Shown in pieces: positions 6,586 through 11,139 of a stretch of 11,139 nt of DNA. The stretch is taken from contig CAMCJY010000035.1 in the NCBI GenBank assembly GCA_945875225.1, positions 1-11,139 of the forward strand, given 5' to 3'. Source of the DNA: Comamonas sp. lk (GTDB lineage: Bacteria > Pseudomonadota > Gammaproteobacteria > Burkholderiales > Burkholderiaceae_C). Made by a program: the position numbers and the translations under genes. The notes below the pieces were generated by a model. It searched no databases. It worked only from the letters and a program-made list of their open reading frames with translations, and was not told the origin of the DNA. The stretch's first letter is position 1. Each line of letters begins with the position of its first letter.

Positions 6586-8196
6586 ATGAAAAACAGGACA
6601 CTATGGATCGCGCTTGTAGTGAGTTACACCGTGTCAGCGATATCGGCCTTAGCGGCCCAGCCACCAAAAGGCGTTGAACTAGCCGCAAAGCAAGAGCTAG
6701 TGCGCAGCAACGGCCCCGAGCCCGAGACCCTGGATCCGGCGCTGGCCGAATCGGTGGGGGCGAACCAGATCACCCGCGATTTGTTTGAAGGCCTCACCGC
6801 GACCACCACCAGCGGCCAGACGGTTCCCGGCGTGGCCGCATCTTGGAAGCAGGTCAACCCGACGACCTGGGTTTTCACGCTGAGGAAGGATGCCAAGTTT
6901 TCCAACGGCGACCCCATCACCGCCGAGGACTTTGTATACGGCTGGCGGCGCTACCTGGACCCGAAAACGGCCTCACTCTACGCCACCACGCTGGCACCCT
7001 TTATCCTTAACGGCATGGACGTGGCCGAAGGCAAGAAACCGCTTAGCGAACTAGGAGTTAAAGCCTTGGCCAAAGACCAACTGGAGGTGAAGACAGCATT
7101 TCCCGTGGCATTTTTGCTTGACCTGCTCTCCAACACCCAATTTGCGCCCATCAATAAAGCAGTGATCGATAAATTTGGCAAAGACTGGACCAAGCCCGGC
7201 AATATGGTGGGCAATGGCGCCTATGTGATGAAGGATTGGCGGGTGAACAGTGCCGTCCTGCTCGAGAAAAATACCCACTACTGGGATGCCAAGTCGGTTG
7301 TCTTGAGCAAGGTGAGCTATTTGGCCATTGAAGACAGTAATGCGGACATAAAGTTATTTCAGTCCGGAGAAACAGAATACGTTGAACGTTTGCCGCCCGG
7401 CTCGTTTGAACAGTTCAAAAAGAGTAATCCGGCAGACATCAAAAACGGCCCTATGCTGGGCTTGCGCTTTTATGCCTTGAACAATAAAGACCCCTTGCTC
7501 AAAGATGTGCGCGTGCGCAAAGCGCTGTCCATGGTGATCGACCGCGACACGCTTGCCAGCAAAGTGACGGCGGATGGCCAGATACCTGCCTACGGGGTGA
7601 TCGTCAAAGGCGTCAATGGGGCGGACGTCACCGCGCATGACTGGGCCGCTTGGCCTATGGAAAAGCGGGTGGAAGAGGCCAAGAAATTACTGGCTGCTGC
7701 CGGTGTGAAACCCGGAACCAAGATCAATTTCACTTACAACACCGACCAGTACCACAAAAAAATGGCCATATTCGCGGCCTCGGAATGGAAAACTAAATTG
7801 GGCCTAGAAACCGAAATGGAGAATATGGAGTTCAAGGTGCTGATGAAAAAGCGGCACGACGGTGAATTCCAAATCGCCCGGCATGGTTGGGTAGCTGACT
7901 ACAACGACGCAACTACTTTTTTGACTTTAGTCCAATGTGACTCGGACGCCAATGACAACAAAAACTGCAATCGCAAGGCCGAAGATTTAATCAACCAGGG
8001 CAATCAGGCACTGGACCCTGCCAAGCGCAAAGCCTTGCTCACCAGTGCGGCCAAATTGGTGATGGAAGACTACCCCATGATCCCCTTGCTCCAATACACC
8101 TTGCCGCGCTTGGTCAAGTCCTATGTGGGGGGCTACTTTGAGAGCAACCCCATGGACCGTTTCCGCAGCAAAGATTTGTACCTGATCAAACACTGA
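6586..8196 (+). CDS. oppA: periplasmic oligopeptide-binding protein (OppA-type, SBP family 5)
   Basis: 536 aa, close to E. coli OppA (543). It binds peptides in the periplasm and delivers them to the OppBC permease. A signal peptide covers residues 1 to about 24 (hydrophobic IALVVSYTVSAISALA); there is no lipobox cysteine, so it is soluble rather than a lipoprotein. Family-5 blocks are clear: WVFTLRKDAKFSNGDPITAEDFVYGWRRYLDP region (about 95-125), VRKALSMVIDRD (about 311-322) and GWVADYNDATTFL (434-446). The last block corresponds to E. coli OppA GWCADYNEPTSF; Asp438 aligns with the Asp that binds the peptide N-terminal amine. This favours an OppA/MppA-like binder of oligopeptides over DppA or a nickel binder. 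The only two cysteines, 451 and 461, flank an Asp/Asn-rich loop and probably form a disulfide. It is the first gene of the opp operon. Confidence 0.93.
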   Translation: MKNRTLWIALVVSYTVSAISALAAQPPKGVELAAKQELVRSNGPEPETLDPALAESVGANQITRDLFEGLTATTTSGQTVPGVAASWKQVNPTTWVFTLRKDAKFSNGDPITAEDFVYGWRRYLDPKTASLYATTLAPFILNGMDVAEGKKPLSELGVKALAKDQLEVKTAFPVAFLLDLLSNTQFAPINKAVIDKFGKDWTKPGNMVGNGAYVMKDWRVNSAVLLEKNTHYWDAKSVVLSKVSYLAIEDSNADIKLFQSGETEYVERLPPGSFEQFKKSNPADIKNGPMLGLRFYALNNKDPLLKDVRVRKALSMVIDRDTLASKVTADGQIPAYGVIVKGVNGADVTAHDWAAWPMEKRVEEAKKLLAAAGVKPGTKINFTYNTDQYHKKMAIFAASEWKTKLGLETEMENMEFKVLMKKRHDGEFQIARHGWVADYNDATTFLTLVQCDSDANDNKNCNRKAEDLINQGNQALDPAKRKALLTSAAKLVMEDYPMIPLLQYTLPRLVKSYVGGYFESNPMDRFRSKDLYLIKH

Positions 8197-8223
8197 TGCA
8201 TAAGGGGCCTGCGGGCCAATCGC

Positions 8224-9144
8224 ATGTGGAAATATACCCTGCGTCGCATATTGGCGACGCTGCCGACCTTGCTCACGGTGATTACGGTGTGCTACCTCAT
8301 GCTGCACCTGACGCCAGGCGGGCCTTTTGACAGCGAGCGCAAAGTATCCGATGCCGTACTGGCCAATTTGCAAGCCAAATACCACCTGGACCTACCGCTG
8401 TGGCAACAGTATTTGTATTACCTCAACAATTTATTGCACGGTGATTTAGGGGCCTCGTTTCGGTATGCGGACTGGTCGGTCAACGACCTGGTGGCCAAGG
8501 CATTGCCGGTGTCCCTGCTGATCGGCGGTTTGTCTATGCTGATTGCGGTACTTGCCGGTGTGTTTTTGGGCATTTGGGCGGCATTGCGGCAAAACAGTTG
8601 GGTAGACCATGGCCTTATGGTTTTTTGCAATATCGGCGGGTCTGTACCCTCGTTTGTCATTGGGCCCCTGCTGGTAACCGTGTTTGCACTCTGGCTGCAA
8701 TGGCTGCCATCGGGCGGCTGGAATGAGGGCCAATGGCGCTTCGTCGTGCTGCCTGTTACCTTGCTGGCAGTGATTAATCTTTCCACGGTTGGCCGGGTCA
8801 TGCGGGGAAGTCTGATCGAGGTGCTTAGTTCTAACTTCATTTTGGCAGCCCGGGCCAAAGGCCTGCCCATGTCCACCATCGTACTGCGCCATGCTTTGCG
8901 TCCGGCACTCATTCCCGTGGTCTCGGTGCTCGGGCCTTTAGCGATTTCATCCATTACCGCGGCCGTGGTAACGGAGACCTGGTTTTCGCTTCCCGGTCTG
9001 GGTAAGCTGATTGTCAACGGCGCGTCCAATCGCGACTACACACTGGTCCTGGGGCTGGTGGTGCTGGTTACTTTTGTGGCGGTATTGCTCAATTTACTGG
9101 TAGATCTGGCCTATGCCTTACTCGATCCCAAAATCCGGTACTGA
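8224..9144 (+). CDS. oppB: oligopeptide ABC transporter permease OppB
   Basis: 306 aa, the same length as E. coli OppB. It is one of two inner-membrane subunits forming the peptide channel. The N-terminus MWKYTLRRILATLPTLLTVI is typical (basic RR then the first helix, about 9-30), followed by the LTPGGPFDSER block. Further helices lie at about 97-120, 131-158, 172-190, 228-252 and 272-298. The cytoplasmic EAA-type loop, FILAARAKGLP...LRHALRPALIPV (about 205-232), contacts the ATPase. The ATG at 8224 matches the family start; an AAGGGG 16 nt upstream is too far for an ideal ribosome binding site, so translation may depend on coupling to oppA, 27 nt before. The end overlaps oppC by 32 nt. Confidence 0.95.
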   Translation: MWKYTLRRILATLPTLLTVITVCYLMLHLTPGGPFDSERKVSDAVLANLQAKYHLDLPLWQQYLYYLNNLLHGDLGASFRYADWSVNDLVAKALPVSLLIGGLSMLIAVLAGVFLGIWAALRQNSWVDHGLMVFCNIGGSVPSFVIGPLLVTVFALWLQWLPSGGWNEGQWRFVVLPVTLLAVINLSTVGRVMRGSLIEVLSSNFILAARAKGLPMSTIVLRHALRPALIPVVSVLGPLAISSITAAVVTETWFSLPGLGKLIVNGASNRDYTLVLGLVVLVTFVAVLLNLLVDLAYALLDPKIRY

Positions 9145-10003
9145 CCTAGCGCCGGCTGCGCGCAGTCCCTGGCTGGATGCGCGGCAACGCTTTGTGCGCA
9201 ACCGGGCGGCGCTTGTCAGCTTGATCATCCTGGCGCTGATTGCGCTGGTCTGTCTGGTGGGGCCCTGGCTATCACCCCACGCCTATGACGATACCGATTG
9301 GAACCAAATGGGCATAGGGCCGACCTGGGACCAGTGGCATCTCTTTGGCACCGACGAGCTGGGCCGCGATTTGTTGGTCCGCACTTTAATTGGCGGGAGG
9401 ATATCGCTGACCGTGGGGGTGCTGGCCACGCTGGTGTCGGTATTGCTTGGGGTTGCCTGGGGTGCAGTCGCCGGGTTTGTGGGCGGGAAAATTGACGCCT
9501 TCATGATGCGCATTGTCGATATTTTGTACGCTATCCCCTATCTGCTGATTGCCATCATGATGGTCACGATTTTGGGGCGCGATTTTTACCTGGTCGTACT
9601 CACCATTTCTGCTTTTTCCTGGATGGATATGGCCAGGGTGGTGCGAGGCCAAACCTTGGCGATTAAATCCAAGGAATACATCGAGGCAGCGCGCGCCATC
9701 GGTGTGCCTACGCACCGTATTATTTTTTCGCATGTAGTGCCCAATCTGCTGGGCATCGTGGTGATTTACACCTCCATCACGGTGCCGGTCGTGATACTCA
9801 CCGAATCCGTATTGTCGTTTTTGGGTCTGGGTGTGCAAGAGCCCATGACTAGCTGGGGGGTGCTGATTCATGATGGCGCCAATGTCATGGAAAGCAGCCC
9901 CTGGATGATTTGGTTCCCTGGCGCAGCACTGACCCTCACCTTGTATTGCGCTAATTTTCTGGGGGACGGAATGCGCGACGCGCTCGACCCCAAAACCCGA
10001 TGA
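9113..10003 (+). CDS. oppC: oligopeptide ABC transporter permease OppC
   Basis: 296 aa (E. coli OppC 302). Second channel subunit, partner of OppB. It has the cytoplasmic N-terminal segment SPWLDARQRFVRNRAALVSL leading into helix 1 (about 32-53), the periplasmic signature HLFGTDELGRDLLVR (76-90), and helices at about 97-122, 134-155, 157-173, 211-232 and 266-284. The coupling loop is EYIEAARAIG...HVVPNLLG (188-214). The ATG at 9113 lies inside oppB, giving a 32-nt overlap. It is the only ATG before the conserved N-terminal region and implies translational coupling, although its ribosome binding site is poor. The stop overlaps the oppD start in ATGA. Confidence 0.95.
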   Translation: MPYSIPKSGTDLAPAARSPWLDARQRFVRNRAALVSLIILALIALVCLVGPWLSPHAYDDTDWNQMGIGPTWDQWHLFGTDELGRDLLVRTLIGGRISLTVGVLATLVSVLLGVAWGAVAGFVGGKIDAFMMRIVDILYAIPYLLIAIMMVTILGRDFYLVVLTISAFSWMDMARVVRGQTLAIKSKEYIEAARAIGVPTHRIIFSHVVPNLLGIVVIYTSITVPVVILTESVLSFLGLGVQEPMTSWGVLIHDGANVMESSPWMIWFPGAALTLTLYCANFLGDGMRDALDPKTR

Positions 10004-11052
10004 GCGCCACTGCGCAAGCCCCAAACCCTGCGCTGCTGCAGGTGCAAAATTTGCAGGTGCAATTTGCCACCAACGATGGCCCGGTAGATGCCGTCAATGG
10101 GCTTAGCTTTGCGCTCCAGCGAGGAGAGACTCTGGGCATTGTGGGTGAATCAGGTTCAGGCAAGTCGCAGACAGCGCTGGCCATCATGGGCTTACTGGCG
10201 CGTAATGGTCGTGCTACAGGAAGCGTGGACTACCAGGGCCGCAATTTGTTGGCTCTTACGGAGCAAGAACTCAATACGGTGCGCGGCCGCCAGATTGCCA
10301 TGGCCTTTCAGGACCCGATGACTGCGCTCAACCCCTACCTGACGGTCGAGCGCCAGATGACCGAAACCTTGCAACTGCACAAAGGCATGGACCGCAAGGC
10401 GGCGCGGGCCAGTGCCGTGCGCATGCTTGATGCGGTAAAAATTCCTGCTGCGGCATCACGCATCGACATGTACCCCCATGAGTTTTCGGGCGGCATGCGC
10501 CAACGCGTGATGCTGGCCATGGCGCTGCTGTGCGAACCTGCCATCTTGCTCGCCGATGAGCCCACCACCGCACTAGACGTTACGGTGCAAGCCCAGGTAT
10601 TGGCATTGCTGCGCGAGTTGCAAAAAGACATGGGCGTTGCGATCTTGCTGATTACGCATGACTTGGGCGTGATTGCCGGCCTGTGCGATCAGGTCTTGGT
10701 GATGTACGGCGGGCGTGTCATGGAGCAAGGCAGTGTGGGTCACATTTTTCACCGGGCTTCGCATCCCTATACCCGCGGGCTGCTGGGTGCTATTGCGCGT
10801 ATCGACGGCCAGTGCGGGCCCCTGGTGCCTATTGCAGGCAGCCCGCCGCAGATGGGGAAGCTGGCAGCCGGTTGTCCTTTTGCGCCGCGCTGCGCTTGGG
10901 CTGATGGCCTGTGCGAAACGCAAGTGCCTAGCTTGCAGGATGTGGATGCGCACCCTGCGGACCAGAGCCTGCAGTATCTGGCCAGGCGTGCTTGCCATCG
11001 CTCGGCAGAGGGAGTGAAGTTCGGCCTCAGCGAAGGCAGTAAGCATGGCTGA
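10000..11052 (+). CDS. oppD: oligopeptide ABC transporter ATPase OppD
   Basis: 350 aa (E. coli OppD 337). Cytoplasmic ATPase that, with OppF, drives peptide import. Motifs in order: Walker A GESGSGKS (49-56), Q-loop Gln104 in AFQDPMTALNP, ABC signature FSGGMRQR (162-169), Walker B AILLADEP with Glu187, D-loop ALD, and the switch His220 in ITHDLGV. All catalytic residues are intact. The C-terminal oligopeptide/dipeptide domain has SHPYTRGLL (254-262) and CPFAPRC with cysteines 292, 298, 305 and 332. Homologous cysteines bind a [4Fe-4S] cluster in some Opp/Dpp transporters whose structures are known; a cluster here is inference. The start overlaps the oppC stop as ATGA, with no separate ribosome binding site, so translation is coupled. 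It ends overlapping oppF by 8 nt. Confidence 0.95.
   Translation: MSATAQAPNPALLQVQNLQVQFATNDGPVDAVNGLSFALQRGETLGIVGESGSGKSQTALAIMGLLARNGRATGSVDYQGRNLLALTEQELNTVRGRQIAMAFQDPMTALNPYLTVERQMTETLQLHKGMDRKAARASAVRMLDAVKIPAAASRIDMYPHEFSGGMRQRVMLAMALLCEPAILLADEPTTALDVTVQAQVLALLRELQKDMGVAILLITHDLGVIAGLCDQVLVMYGGRVMEQGSVGHIFHRASHPYTRGLLGAIARIDGQCGPLVPIAGSPPQMGKLAAGCPFAPRCAWADGLCETQVPSLQDVDAHPADQSLQYLARRACHRSAEGVKFGLSEGSKHG
11032..11036 (+). promoter_or_regulatory. ribosome binding site of oppF inside oppD
   Basis: GAAGG stands 8 nt upstream of the ATG at 11045 and supports that start, which overlaps the end of oppD. Confidence 0.65.
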
Positions 11053-11139
11053 GCACAAGCCACCGTTGTTACAGGTGCGGGATTTGCTAGTGCATTTTCC
11101 GGTGCGCCTGCCCGGTGCCTGGCCGTGGGCGCCCTGGGG
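11045..11139 (+). CDS. oppF: oligopeptide ABC transporter ATPase OppF, N-terminal fragment (runs off the window)
   Basis: The first 31 codons are visible, beginning MAEHKPPLLQVRDLLVHFPV. 'LLQVRDL.VHFPV' is the usual first strand of OppF/DppF ATPases, whose 'FPV' distinguishes them from OppD. It is followed by RLPGAWPWAPWG, a Trp/Pro-rich stretch in the variable insert that precedes the 'AVD.VSF' strand. The Walker A and later motifs are outside the window. It overlaps oppD by 8 nt in a different frame and has its own ribosome binding site. Position and sequence agree with OppF as the second ATPase of the OppABCDF transporter. Confidence 0.85.
   Translation, partial: MAEHKPPLLQVRDLLVHFPVRLPGAWPWAPW

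Noticed and set aside
8196..8226. ATG overlapping the oppA stop (TGATG) as an alternative oppB start
   Set aside because: It is in a different frame from OppB; the ATG at 8224 gives the family's conserved N-terminus.

Overview
The window looks like chromosomal DNA of a Gram-negative betaproteobacterium, most likely of the Comamonadaceae (Rhodoferax/Curvibacter type). This is inferred from the outer-membrane TonB-dependent receptor, the Sec signal peptides, the moderately high GC and the style of the Opp proteins. No rRNA, tRNA, transposase or phage gene was seen, so the genus is not proven. I found no mobile element, CRISPR array or attachment site.

Layout: on the minus strand, at the left edge, lie exbB and the first 24 codons of exbD (inner-membrane TonB energiser). 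A 312-bp AT-rich divergent intergenic region follows. It holds a 7-bp inverted repeat with a 10-nt spacer and a short palindrome. Everything to the right is on the plus strand. First comes a large TonB-dependent receptor (998 aa) that ends at a very strong intrinsic terminator. An S9-family serine peptidase with a signal peptide follows, starting at GTG only 15 nt after the terminator T-run. After a 236-bp gap comes a compact oligopeptide ABC transporter operon: oppA (binding protein), oppB and oppC (permeases), oppD (ATPase) and the first 31 codons of oppF (second ATPase). From oppB onward adjacent genes overlap (32, 4 and 8 nt).

Read together, the genes make a plausible peptide-scavenging route across the whole envelope. 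ExbB/ExbD (with a TonB not seen here) would energise the receptor, which imports a peptide-like ligand. The exported S9 peptidase would trim it in the periplasm. OppA would capture the products and OppBCDF would pump them into the cytoplasm. Each protein family call is well supported by sequence motifs. The shared substrate is inference from gene order.

Points that deserve a second look are: the terminator wedged between receptor and peptidase; the receptor-peptidase pairing, which resembles lasso-peptide uptake/isopeptidase modules although no lasso biosynthesis gene is visible; the four sequential cysteine pairs in the receptor; the four-cysteine C-terminal motif of OppD; and the operator-like dyads upstream of exbB and oppA.
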